Shown: positions 36,112 through 44,368, counted from the first letter of the stretch. The stretch is 64,000 nucleotides of DNA from Planctomycetales bacterium ZRK34 (GCA_014873095.1 CP050848.1:4337850-4401849); one strand, 5' to 3'. Translations and numbers: made by a program. The notes: a model not told the origin generated them from the letters alone.

Positions 36112-36471
36112 TTACTTGAAGCTCGCCAGCGCGTCGGCCACAGTCTTGTGGATGTGAAAGAGCTTGTTGAGCTTGGTGATGACGAAGACCTCGTAAATCT
36201 GCGGATCGATGTCCGTCAATCGAAGCTGTCCGTCCTTCTGCCGCACCTTGTTGTTGATGGTGATCAACGTACCCAGCGCTGCGGAGGAAAGGTGGTCGAC
36301 ATTGTTGAAGTTGATCAGCATCTTGGGGGCTTCGGATTGCTCGATGAGGCGGAGCATCTCGTCGCCGATCTGCTGGATGGAGGCTTCGTCGAGAATATTT
36401 CGATCCAGGAACTCGATGACGGTCACGTCACCTTCGTGTGTGATCGAGAGTCTGGAATCCGAGGTGGTCAT
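36112..36471 (-). CDS. STAS-domain anti-sigma factor antagonist
   Basis: 119 residues from MTTSDSRLSITHEG (11 upstream codons in frame are possible). STAS fold: VTVIEFLDRNILDEASIQQI, KMLINFNNVDHLSSAALGTL, and IYEVFVITKLNKLFHIHKTV. The Ser-Ser in DHLSSAALG is the phosphorylation site region. It is more divergent from the second STAS protein (35266) than a recent duplicate would be. First gene of the partner-switching set, 38 bases from the kinase gene. A GC-rich 135-base gap with hairpins separates it from the secretin stop. Confidence 0.87.
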   Translation of the reverse strand: MTTSDSRLSITHEGDVTVIEFLDRNILDEASIQQIGDEMLRLIEQSEAPKMLINFNNVDHLSSAALGTLITINNKVRQKDGQLRLTDIDPQIYEVFVITKLNKLFHIHKTVADALASFK

Positions 36472-36639
36472 AACGATTGACTCCTGCCGTGGGGCGGATG
36501 ACAAAGCGGCGTACGCGATGCGCCCGGGCGACTGGCGGGCGCCCGGGCGATCGACACATCGTATCGGATTTCCCGACGTCCGGGGCGGCGCCGGTCGCCG
36601 CGGCGCGCCGGACGAGCCGGCCGCCGGGGCGCCTGTATC

Positions 36640-39600
36640 TTAGCTGCCTGTCCCGCCGAACAGCTTGGACGACTGATTCAGACCCGGGAACAGCTCGTTT
36701 TCCTTCTCGCTCTGGATCAGGATGGTCGGCTTGATCAGGATCAGCAGCGTGCGCTCGTCCTTGACCGTGGAGCGGTTGGTGAACAGGCGGTTGATGACCG
36801 GGATCTTGGAGAGGACCGGGACGCCGGCCTCGATCTCGACGTCGGCGAACAGACGCTGGCCGCCCAGCAGCAGGGTGCCCTTGTCGGGGACGCTGACGGT
36901 GGTGCGGACGGTGGTCAGCTCGAGTTCGGGGGCTTCGATCAGGCCGGTCGCGCTGTCGGGGATGCCGACGCTGCCGCCAGTGTCGTCGTCGCCGGTATTG
37001 TCCACGGTGGTGCCGAGCACGGTGAGCTGACGCAGGCGGATCACGCGGGCCAGCGACGGGCGGGCGGTCAGGGTCACGTAGCGGCGGTCGGCCGAGACGG
37101 TGCCTTCGATGTCGAGGATCACACCGCTGGACACGACGCTGATCTCGGGGTCGAAGGCGGCGGACCGGGTGCCGACGACCGGATCCAGGTCGCTGATGTA
37201 CGACAGCTGGGTGGCCACCAGGACGTAGGCGCGCTGGCCGTTGAAGAAGGTGACGCGCGGGGCGGTCAGCTGGGTGGACCGGCGATTGGCCTGGGTGGCG
37301 CGGATCAGCAGGTCGACCTGGATGTCGTTCATGAACCCGCCGCTGACCGACAGGCCGCGGCTGAACGTGCCATCGGCCGGGCTGGAGCCGGTGTCCGGCG
37401 AGCCGAACGAGCCGGTCAGGTTGGTGTTCTGACGGTCGGCGACGTTGAACGATTCGGTGAGAATCGAAATCGGGGTCAGGTCGCCGCCGGGATCGGTGAT
37501 GGTGATGTCCATGTCGACGCCGACTTCGTCGAGGTAGTTCTGATCGACGAGCAGGAATCGGGCTTCGACGTTGATCTGCAGGGCGCGGCTCTCGCGGAGC
37601 TGGGCCAGGAGGCTGATGATCTTGCGGTGGTTTTCGCTGGTGGTGTTGACGATCAGCGAGCCGTTGAGTTCGCTCATGGAGCTGACCAGGCCGCCGTTGG
37701 TGCGCCAGCTGTCGGGATCGACGGTGTCACGGATCAGCTGCATGATCTGCTGGATCAGTTCGCCGCGGCTGACGCCGGCGGTTTCGTCGTTGGAGTCCTG
37801 GAACAGGTTCGTCTGCTGGCTGCCGCCGCCGCCACCGCTGCCGCGGCCCCGGCTGATGGCGGTCAGGTCGAAGTCGGGGGCGGTGTCGAAGCTGGGGGCC
37901 TGGACGACCAGGTCGCGGATGTCGTAGGTCTGGAAGACGGTGTTCTTACCGAGGTTTTCCTGGGTGGAGATGGTGACCACGCCGTCGTCGACGGTGTAGC
38001 CCAGCGGGACCAGGTCGCCGCCGACCTGATCGAGGATCAACTGCAGGGCCTTGTCGCCGGGCACCGACGCCAGCTGGAGCGTGACGGTGGTGCCCGGCTC
38101 GATGCCGGCGCCTTCGAGGGCGCGCCAGTTGACGAAGAAGTCGACGCCGGTGACGTTGCGGAGATATTCGATGACGTTTTCGAGGCGGTTGCCGTCGAAG
38201 GTCACGGGGATCGGCTGCTTGAGCTTCTCCATGATGCGCCGGTTGACTTCGCTGTCGGCTCCGGCTTCACCGAGGGCCTGCAGACGCGTGGCGGTCAGCT
38301 GCGGCCAGTCCGGGGGATACTGGATCAGTTCGGTGTAGGGCAGGGCGGCTTCGTTGTTGTCGACCGACTGCTGAGAACGCAGCAGTTCACGCTTGCGCTG
38401 AAGATCGCGGGTGTTGCGGTAGACGATCGCGTCATTGATCATCTCCTGCATCGCCTGGGCGGCGACGTTGTGCTTGTCGAGGAACAGAAGCTGATTCAGC
38501 ACGTCCAGCGCTTCTTCGTAGTTGAGCTCACGACGCAGATCGTTGGCGCGGTGCAGGAGTTCCTGAACCTTGCGGTCGCGTTCTTCTTCAGCACGCATGC
38601 GACGCTTGATCTGCTCGGCCTTGACCTGACGCTCGCCTTCGAGCTTCTCACGCATGCGGGCCTGCTCGGCCTGGGTCTGGACCTGGGCGGTGAAGTCGCC
38701 GGCGGCCTTGGACATGCGGGCGTATTCAGCCTCGGAGAGGTACTGACGATTGGTGTCGATGATTGCCTTGGCCAGGGAGACGGCATCCAGCGATTCGTTG
38801 GGATTGCCGGCGGCCAGCGACTGGCGGGCCTGGGCCATGGCTTCGTCGTAACGGGCCTTGGCCTGCTCGCCGCGGAGCTTGACGACGTTGGCGTAGTCTT
38901 CGACGAGGTTGGTGCCGGTGTCGCGACCCAGCAGGGCGCGGACGGTTTCCAGTCCCTTGCCGGCCTCGGCATTGTCCGGGCTGATGCTCAGGGCCTGGTT
39001 GTAGAGCTGGGAAGCGCGGTTGTACTGGCCCTGCTTGGCAGCCTCGTCCGCCTCGGCGACGAGCTGCTGCGTGCGGAGCTTGGCGGCCTGCTGAAGCAGC
39101 ATCTCACCATTGGAAGGCTCGGGCGCGGCGGGCGCTTCGGCGACGGTCTCGGCCGGCTTGGCTTCGGCCTTGGGCTTGTCCGCCTTGGGGGCCTTGGGCT
39201 TCTGGGCCTTGGTGACTTCAACCTTCGGCTCTTCGGCCTTGGGTTTTTCCATCTTCGGCGCTTCGGCCTTGGGCGCTTCGACCTTGGCCGGCTCGCCATC
39301 AACGGTCGGCTCGGTGATGACGGTCGTGTTTTCGGGCTTCTCGACTACCTTGGGCGCCGGCGCGGGCTTGGGGTCGGGCTTCGGCGCGGGCTTGGCCACG
39401 GGTTCGGGCTTCGGCTCGGGCTTGGGCTTTTCAGCGGCTGGCTTGGCTGGCGCCGGTGCAGGGGTCGAAGACTCCTCAGCCACGGGCGTCGGCGGCGTCG
39501 GCGCATTGGCGGTGCGTTGCTTATCGCGCACCATCTGCAACGCCTGTTGCAATTGCAGACGCTGATCTTTGGTTAACTGAATTGGATCGATGCGACTGAG

Positions 39601-39765
39601 CGTCGTCTTGGCGGCGTCGAGTTCACCGGCCTCGAGCTGAGCCTTGCCCTGATCCAGAAGCTGCGGAGCCGTCATGTCGGCAGCTGCGGGAACGGTCAGG
39701 CAGAGTACCAGACCAAGGCACGTGACGACGGTCATCAACGCGAAGAGACTGTGACGTGCTGGCAA
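36640..39765 (-). CDS. large secretin (GspD/PilQ family) with TPR and Pro/Lys-rich linker
   Basis: Outer-membrane secretin, about 1041 residues. A TTG start at 39765 is preferred: GGGAGG lies 6 bases upstream, and it gives a full signal peptide (PARHSLFALMTVVTCLGLVL ending PAAA). The next ATG (39735) would cut that peptide. Residues about 92-217 are a Pro/Lys/Ala-rich linker. TPR and coiled-coil segments follow (QGQYNRASQLYNQALSISPD and EEALDVLNQLLFLDKHN). Then come a secretin N domain (LENVIEYLRNVTGVDFFVNW), RALQINVEARFLLVDQNYLD, and the C-terminal beta gate (VPDKGTLLLGGQRLFADVEI, VLSKIPVINRLFTNR, TLLILIKPTIL). It probably forms the outer-membrane pore of the pilus-like system. Confidence 0.9.
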   Translation of the reverse strand: MPARHSLFALMTVVTCLGLVLCLTVPAAADMTAPQLLDQGKAQLEAGELDAAKTTLSRIDPIQLTKDQRLQLQQALQMVRDKQRTANAPTPPTPVAEESSTPAPAPAKPAAEKPKPEPKPEPVAKPAPKPDPKPAPAPKVVEKPENTTVITEPTVDGEPAKVEAPKAEAPKMEKPKAEEPKVEVTKAQKPKAPKADKPKAEAKPAETVAEAPAAPEPSNGEMLLQQAAKLRTQQLVAEADEAAKQGQYNRASQLYNQALSISPDNAEAGKGLETVRALLGRDTGTNLVEDYANVVKLRGEQAKARYDEAMAQARQSLAAGNPNESLDAVSLAKAIIDTNRQYLSEAEYARMSKAAGDFTAQVQTQAEQARMREKLEGERQVKAEQIKRRMRAEEERDRKVQELLHRANDLRRELNYEEALDVLNQLLFLDKHNVAAQAMQEMINDAIVYRNTRDLQRKRELLRSQQSVDNNEAALPYTELIQYPPDWPQLTATRLQALGEAGADSEVNRRIMEKLKQPIPVTFDGNRLENVIEYLRNVTGVDFFVNWRALEGAGIEPGTTVTLQLASVPGDKALQLILDQVGGDLVPLGYTVDDGVVTISTQENLGKNTVFQTYDIRDLVVQAPSFDTAPDFDLTAISRGRGSGGGGGSQQTNLFQDSNDETAGVSRGELIQQIMQLIRDTVDPDSWRTNGGLVSSMSELNGSLIVNTTSENHRKIISLLAQLRESRALQINVEARFLLVDQNYLDEVGVDMDITITDPGGDLTPISILTESFNVADRQNTNLTGSFGSPDTGSSPADGTFSRGLSVSGGFMNDIQVDLLIRATQANRRSTQLTAPRVTFFNGQRAYVLVATQLSYISDLDPVVGTRSAAFDPEISVVSSGVILDIEGTVSADRRYVTLTARPSLARVIRLRQLTVLGTTVDNTGDDDTGGSVGIPDSATGLIEAPELELTTVRTTVSVPDKGTLLLGGQRLFADVEIEAGVPVLSKIPVINRLFTNRSTVKDERTLLILIKPTILIQSEKENELFPGLNQSSKLFGGTGS

Positions 39766-40192
39766 CGTGGACCTCCCAGTCACTGATGTTGTTTTATGGC
39801 GAGTGAGTGGTGTTCGCTCGCCTGCCCCAAGCACCCATCCCAAGCTATGGTTGGATTGTGCGTATCTACAGGTCCGACAAGATAAAGCGTGGCGAGTCAG
39901 GATGCAAGGGCGCGGCTGAGAAAATTTTCTCATAAGCGCCCATGTTCTCCGAAGCTAGGGGAAACGCCTCGCTTTGATCACCGCGGAAACGCCGCGGATT
40001 TTCGTGTCCACCAGACGCCGCACTCCCGATGCGGCGCATCTGATTGCGGACACGTTGTTTCAGGACGATCCTGAACGCAGCTAACGTATGTCAAGGTCCG
40101 TTTTTTGTCAATGGGGAGAACCGGGCAAAACGCATCGGGGAAGCAGGCCGAAAATGTGCGACAACAGCCCCTTGCCCGCAGCGCCCGGCCCG
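39766..40192. other. intergenic region upstream of the secretin gene, downstream of carA
   Basis: No gene seen. Features: a perfect 14-base palindrome GAGAAAATTTTCTC (39917-39930), which could be an operator or a cruciform for the secretin promoter, and a GCCGCA/TGCGGC hairpin at 40016-40034. CarA's stop is at the right edge without an obvious terminator. Confidence 0.45.
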
Positions 40193-41410
40193 TTATCCGG
40201 CAACCTTGTTCCGCCGCCGCTGGGCTGCGTCCATCTGCTCGGCCGAGGGGCTGGAACCGGTCGCCATCATGTCCAGGAAGCAGTCGAAAAGATACGACGC
40301 GTCATGGGGGCCCGGTGAGGCTTCGGGGTGGTACTGCACGGCAAAAATCGGCAGCGAGGCGTGGCGGAAGCCTTCGAGGGTCTGGTCGTTGAGGTTGATG
40401 TGCGTGGGCGCTCCGCCGACGGATTTCAACGACTCGGCGTCGACGGCGAACCCGTGGTTCTGCGAGGTGATTTCGACCTTGCGCGTGGCCAGGTTCTGCA
40501 CCGGCTGATTGCCCCCGCGGTGGCCGAACTTGAGCTTGAAAGTTTTTGCGCCCAGCGCCAGACCGAGCATCTGGTGACCGAGGCAGATGCCGAAGATCGG
40601 CAGCTTTTCACGCAGGTCTCTGAGCGTGGCGATGGTCGCCGCCACGGCCGATGGATCGCCCGGGCCGTTGCTGACGAAAAGTCCGTCGGGTTCATACTCG
40701 AGAATCTGCTCGGGCGAAGCGTTGTGCGGAACCACGATCACTTCGTTGCCGGTGTCGGCCAGATTACGCAGGATGTTCGACTTGGCGCCGCAGTCGATGG
40801 CGACGACCTTGAACTTCTTATCCGACGGGGCGACCTGCCCCTGGATCGGGCGCCAGTCGCCGAGGTTGTTCGACCAGTTGCTGGTATCACGCGGGCTGAC
40901 GATTTCAGCCAGGTTCTGACCGGCCATCTCGGGACTCGCCTGGGCGATCGCCACGAGCTTGGCGTCGTCCAGTTCGCTGGTCGAAAGCGCTCCGCGCATG
41001 GCCCCGTCGACACGCAGCTTGCGGGTCAGCGCCCGCGTGTCGATCCCCGCGATGCCGAGCACGCCCTGTTCGGCGAGCCAGTCTTCCAGCTTCTGCGTCG
41101 AGCGGTAGTTGCTGGCCACGGCCGACAGCTCACGCACGATGAAACCGGCCGGCTGAACCTTCGTCGATTCGACATCGTCGGGATTCACCCCGTAGTTGCC
41201 GATGTGCGGACAGGTCATCGTGACGATCTGCCCGTTGTAGGAAGGGTCGGTCAGAATTTCCTGGTAGCCGGTCATGGACGTGTTGAACACGACCTCGCCG
41301 GTGATGGGATCAGCAAGGTCGACCGCCCCGAAGCCGGTGCCGGTGAACACGGTGCCGTCTTCGAGAGCGAGTTTGGCGATTTTCGTCGGGGTGGGGTTGG
41401 TCTGGCTCAT
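40193..41410 (-). CDS. carA: carbamoyl-phosphate synthase small (glutaminase) subunit
   Basis: CarA hydrolyses glutamine and channels ammonia to CarB for carbamoyl phosphate, used in pyrimidine and arginine synthesis. 405 residues. The N-terminal domain has FNTSMTGYQEILTDPSYNGQ, GVLGIAGIDTRALTRKLRV and CPHIGNYGVNPDD. The class I amidotransferase domain has SNGPGDPSAV, FGICLGHQMLGLALGAK (catalytic Cys), ITSQNHGFAVD and FAVQYHPEASPGPHD (His/Glu). carB is not in the window. The gene is divergent from the reverse transcriptase gene; a family A repeat and the candidate RNA lie between them. Confidence 0.97.
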   Translation of the reverse strand: MSQTNPTPTKIAKLALEDGTVFTGTGFGAVDLADPITGEVVFNTSMTGYQEILTDPSYNGQIVTMTCPHIGNYGVNPDDVESTKVQPAGFIVRELSAVASNYRSTQKLEDWLAEQGVLGIAGIDTRALTRKLRVDGAMRGALSTSELDDAKLVAIAQASPEMAGQNLAEIVSPRDTSNWSNNLGDWRPIQGQVAPSDKKFKVVAIDCGAKSNILRNLADTGNEVIVVPHNASPEQILEYEPDGLFVSNGPGDPSAVAATIATLRDLREKLPIFGICLGHQMLGLALGAKTFKLKFGHRGGNQPVQNLATRKVEITSQNHGFAVDAESLKSVGGAPTHINLNDQTLEGFRHASLPIFAVQYHPEASPGPHDASYLFDCFLDMMATGSSPSAEQMDAAQRRRNKVAG

Positions 41411-41479
41411 GTTGGCGACAGTTTAGCAACGTGATCGAGAATGACCAATAACCCATGCCCCAATTCATTCACATCTCAA

Positions 41480-41538
41480 TAGCCGCAGGCTGACAGCCTG
41501 CGGAGTCGCAAGTCCGCGACCTGTCAGGTCGCGGCTAT
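41480..41538. repeat. double-hairpin palindromic repeat, family A (inverted copy)
   Basis: TAGCCGCAGGCT-GAC-AGCCTGCGG (41480-41502) and CCGCGACCTGTCAGGTCGCG with GCTA (41514-41538) are nearly the reverse complement of 3946-3995, with about 10 extra bases in the middle. It lies directly upstream of the reverse transcriptase leader. Confidence 0.85.
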
Positions 41539-41565
41539 TGGTCGGCGGGCATTCTCGATTACAAT
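41538..41565 (+). promoter_or_regulatory. candidate promoter for the reverse transcriptase / RNA leader
   Basis: TTGGTC and TACAAT lie 16 bases apart (41538-41543, 41560-41565). A transcript would begin near 41572, inside the left arm of the candidate RNA. The -10 box is good and the -35 box is moderate. Confidence 0.35.
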
Positions 41566-41702
41566 GTGTGGGCTGCCTTGGTGGCGTCTAACTGACGCAG
41601 GCCGATGTTTCGTCGGCCGGGTCGCCATGCGATCCGTTTAAACCAGTGAACCAGTCTCACGCTTCGACTGCGTCGAACCTGAGACTGCGCAAGGCACACA
41701 CA
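41565..41702 (+). ncRNA. candidate retron msr-msd-like RNA
   Basis: Three hairpins in a row: GCGTC/GACGC (41584-41588, 41594-41598), GGCCGA/TCGGCC (41600-41605, 41613-41618), and a 14-pair stem with AGTCTCA/TGAGACT (41653-41659, 41680-41686) and TTCGA/TCGAA inside. They are enclosed by an interrupted inverted repeat: TGTGTG plus GCCTTG (41565-41570, 41575-41580) with CAAGGC-A-CACACA (41690-41702). This order and total length (about 138 bases) fit the a1-msr-msd-a2 plan of retron RNAs, just before an RT gene. The branching guanosine cannot be assigned. If transcription starts near 41572, only part of a1 is made. Confidence 0.35.
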
Positions 41703-41733
41703 TCGTCGTGAGTTCACCTCTCGCGGCGATGCT

Positions 41734-42729
41734 TTGATCAGTCAGCACTTCATTGCGGTCAGCGGTTCGGACATCTTCCAGTGGGCCTGGAAGCTGATGC
41801 TTCTGGTCTTTGTGATTTACATCATTCGGGTGTTGCTCGATCTGCGTGCGCTGAAACATGCCGGCAATCGCAAAACCGCCAGGCGGGTCGCGCGCGGCCA
41901 AGGGCTCGACATGGCCGAACTCGCCCGCCGGCTCGACATCGCCGAGCGCGACCTGGAACTGTTCAAACCCGTGTATCGGTCGGCGACGATCCCCAAACGA
42001 CGGGGCGGCACACGCAAACTCCGCATCCCCGATCCGCCGACACGCGCCATGCAGCGACGCATTCTCCACCGCCTGCTCAAACGCCTGCAGGCCCACCCCG
42101 CCGCCTGCGGGTTCGAACCCGGCAAGAGCATCGTCGACAACGCGCTGCCGCATGTCTGCCAGCGCGTCGTGATCAAACTGGACGTGGTCGACTTTTTCAC
42201 GAACACGACCGCCCCGCGCGTGCAGCGGTATTTTCAGTGGGTCGGGTGGAATCGCCCCGCGGCCGAGTGGCTCGCCATGGCGACGACCGACGAAGGCGGC
42301 CTGCCGCAGGGCGCGCCCACGAGCCCGAGGCTGTCCAACCTCGTCAACTTCTACATGGACGTGCAGCTATCGAAATTCGCCGCACGGCGCAAAGGTGAAT
42401 ACACCCGCTACGCCGACGACATCACGTTTTCGTTCCCGAAGGATTACCCGCGGCGTGTGCGCGGCGTGATCCAGTTTGCCCGCCGCATCCTCCGCTCCAA
42501 GGGGTACGAACTCAACGGCCGCAAGCTGCGGGCACTCCGCCGCCATCAGCAGCAGCGCGTCACCGGGCTCGTGGTCAACGACACAGCCAACCTGCCTCGC
42601 CGCACGCGCCGCTGGCTGCGGGCGGTCGAGCATCGACGGCGCACCGGCGGTCAGCCGACGCTTTCGGATGATCAACTTGCCGGGTGGCAGGCGCTGCGCC
42701 ATATGATCAACACGCAGCGCACCGGCTAG
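41734..42729 (+). CDS. retron-type reverse transcriptase with N-terminal membrane helix
   Basis: 331 residues from a TTG start; the first ATG (41797) lies inside the membrane helix and no strong ribosome binding site precedes either. Residues about 20-36 are hydrophobic (LMLLVFVIYIIRVLLDL), predicting one membrane helix. Residues 62-100 match the N-terminus of retron RTs (ELARRLDIAERDLELFKPVY, then IPKRRGGTRKLRIPDPP). NALPH (136-140) is the retron NAxxH motif, LDVVDFF (149-155) is motif A, GLPQGAPTSP is motif B, YADD (226-229) is the catalytic box, and VTGLVVN (276-282) is the retron VTG motif. All catalytic aspartates are intact. The upstream leader folds into several hairpins. mgtE starts 90 bases downstream. 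No typical retron effector is adjacent. Confidence 0.9.
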   Translation: MISQHFIAVSGSDIFQWAWKLMLLVFVIYIIRVLLDLRALKHAGNRKTARRVARGQGLDMAELARRLDIAERDLELFKPVYRSATIPKRRGGTRKLRIPDPPTRAMQRRILHRLLKRLQAHPAACGFEPGKSIVDNALPHVCQRVVIKLDVVDFFTNTTAPRVQRYFQWVGWNRPAAEWLAMATTDEGGLPQGAPTSPRLSNLVNFYMDVQLSKFAARRKGEYTRYADDITFSFPKDYPRRVRGVIQFARRILRSKGYELNGRKLRALRRHQQQRVTGLVVNDTANLPRRTRRWLRAVEHRRRTGGQPTLSDDQLAGWQALRHMINTQRTG

Positions 42730-42765
42730 CGGGCCAACGATCAAACTGATAGTTTGAAGCGCAAC

Positions 42766-42783
42766 GCGCGGCTCGGGCCGCGC
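42766..42783. other. GC-rich hairpin between RT gene and mgtE
   Basis: GCGCGGC (42766-42772) pairs with GCCGCGC (42777-42783) over a TCGG loop. No T-run follows, so it is a weak terminator at most. It could slow transcription or regulate mgtE translation 36 bases later. Confidence 0.45.
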
Positions 42784-42818
42784 CGCGGTGTAACCGAATT
42801 CGTCTTCGGATCGATCCC

Positions 42819-44234
42819 ATGAGCCATGCACATCCCGAAAACGTGACAGGCGATCTGCTGGCCCCGGATATCAGCGATCTGATCGATCAGCGGAAGATGG
42901 GGCAGGTGCGCCAGGTTCTGCTGGACCTCTACGATCCCGAAATCGCCGACCTGCTGCTGGAAATCTCCCCGCAGCACCAGGTGGTCGTGATGCGCCTGCT
43001 GCCGCGCGAGCGGGCCGCCGAGGTGTTCGCCCACCTCGAGCAGGACGAGCAGGAACGCCTCGTCGACAGCCTGAGCAAAGAGCAGGTCATCCAGATTTTC
43101 AACGAGATGGACGCCGACGACCGCGTCGACTTCCTCGAAGACGCCCCGGAAGACCTCGCCCAGTCGCTCCTGGCGTCGATGCACCCGGCCGAGCGCGCCG
43201 AGACCGAAAAGATTCTCGAATACCCCGAGGAATCGGTCGGTCGTGAAATGACGCCGGACTATCTGACCGTGCGCCCTGAATGGACCGTCGCCGAGGCGTT
43301 GGAACACATCCGTGCCCACGGCCGTGATGCCGAAAGCTTCAACGTCCTGTACGTGGTCGACGATCGCGGCAAGCTGATCGACCTGATTCGTCTGCGTCGC
43401 CTGCTGCTGGCCAAACCGGACCTCAAGTGCGAAGAACTGCGACAGGGCGGGCAGATCGTCAGCCTTCAGGCTACCGACGACCGTGAAACCGCCGTACACA
43501 TGATGGAGCGCTACGACGTGCCCGTGCTGCCGGTCATCGAAGCCGACGAACGCATGGTCGGCATCGTGACGTTCGACGACGTCGCCGACGTGGCCGAGGA
43601 GGAAGTCACCGAAGACATCCAGAAGATGGCCGGTATGGAAGCGCTCGAGTCGCCGTACCTGTCGGCCCGGATCACGGAGCTGGTCCGCAAGCGCGTGGTC
43701 TGGCTGGTGGTGCTGTTCGGCGGGGAACTGCTGGCGGTGTCCGCGATGGGGTTTTTCGAAGAGTCGATACAAGCCTTGGCCATTCTGGCGATGTTCGTTC
43801 CGCTGATCATCGCGTCCGGTGGCAACAGTGGCTCGCAGGCGGCCTCGCTGATGATTCGTTCGCTGGCCGTGGGTGATCTCGAATTGGAAGACTGGCTGAT
43901 CGTGGCGCGGCGGGAGATGCTCAGCGGTTTGATGATGGGCGGTATTCTCGGGGCCACCGGCGTGATCATCGCCACCGGCGTGGCGGCGCTTCTGTTCACC
44001 GGCGACAGCGGCGGATATCACCCGCTGCACTACGGCATGGCCATCGGCGCCGCGATCTTCTGCGTCGTCATCCTCGGCACCATCGTCGGCTCCATGCTGC
44101 CGTTCGCCCTCCAACGCCTGAACATCGACCCGGCGACCAGTTCCACCCCCTTCGTCGCCACCATCATGGACTTCACCGGCCTGGTGACTTACTTCGTCGT
44201 CGCCAACCTGATTCTGCACGGCACCGTCATCTGA
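42819..44234 (+). CDS. mgtE: magnesium transporter MgtE
   Basis: 471-residue homodimeric Mg2+ channel. The N-terminal superhelical domain (about 15-125) has the MgtE_N repeats DPEIADLLLEISPQHQVVVM and LPRERAAEVFAHLEQDEQE. The CBS pair (about 140-260) contains VGREMTPDYLTVRPEWTVAE and RYDVPVLPVIEADERMVGIV. A linker helix leads to about five membrane helices (WLVVLFGGELLAVSAMGFFE, then LIIASGGNSGSQAASLMIRS, the conserved pore segment). The N and CBS domains close the pore when Mg2+ is high. No M-box riboswitch fits in the 90-base gap after the reverse transcriptase. Whether the two genes share a transcript is open. Confidence 0.95.
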   Translation: MSHAHPENVTGDLLAPDISDLIDQRKMGQVRQVLLDLYDPEIADLLLEISPQHQVVVMRLLPRERAAEVFAHLEQDEQERLVDSLSKEQVIQIFNEMDADDRVDFLEDAPEDLAQSLLASMHPAERAETEKILEYPEESVGREMTPDYLTVRPEWTVAEALEHIRAHGRDAESFNVLYVVDDRGKLIDLIRLRRLLLAKPDLKCEELRQGGQIVSLQATDDRETAVHMMERYDVPVLPVIEADERMVGIVTFDDVADVAEEEVTEDIQKMAGMEALESPYLSARITELVRKRVVWLVVLFGGELLAVSAMGFFEESIQALAILAMFVPLIIASGGNSGSQAASLMIRSLAVGDLELEDWLIVARREMLSGLMMGGILGATGVIIATGVAALLFTGDSGGYHPLHYGMAIGAAIFCVVILGTIVGSMLPFALQRLNIDPATSSTPFVATIMDFTGLVTYFVVANLILHGTVI

Positions 44235-44368
44235 CATGCATCATGACCCGCGGTTGCTATATGCGCCGGCGCGCACAACCACGACCAAAACACCCTTGCC
44301 AATGCATTGGTTTTGACTGGCTTTGAGCCCGTTTTTCAGCCGAATACAGCCGCTGCGTTGGTTTCGCC

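Noticed and set aside
37627..39576. 649-codon plus-strand open frame opposite the secretin gene
   Set aside because: Antisense shadow, Gly/Leu-rich without any family pattern.
42730..42818. M-box magnesium riboswitch before mgtE
   Set aside because: The 89-base gap is too short for the roughly 150-base aptamer and shows only a simple GC hairpin.
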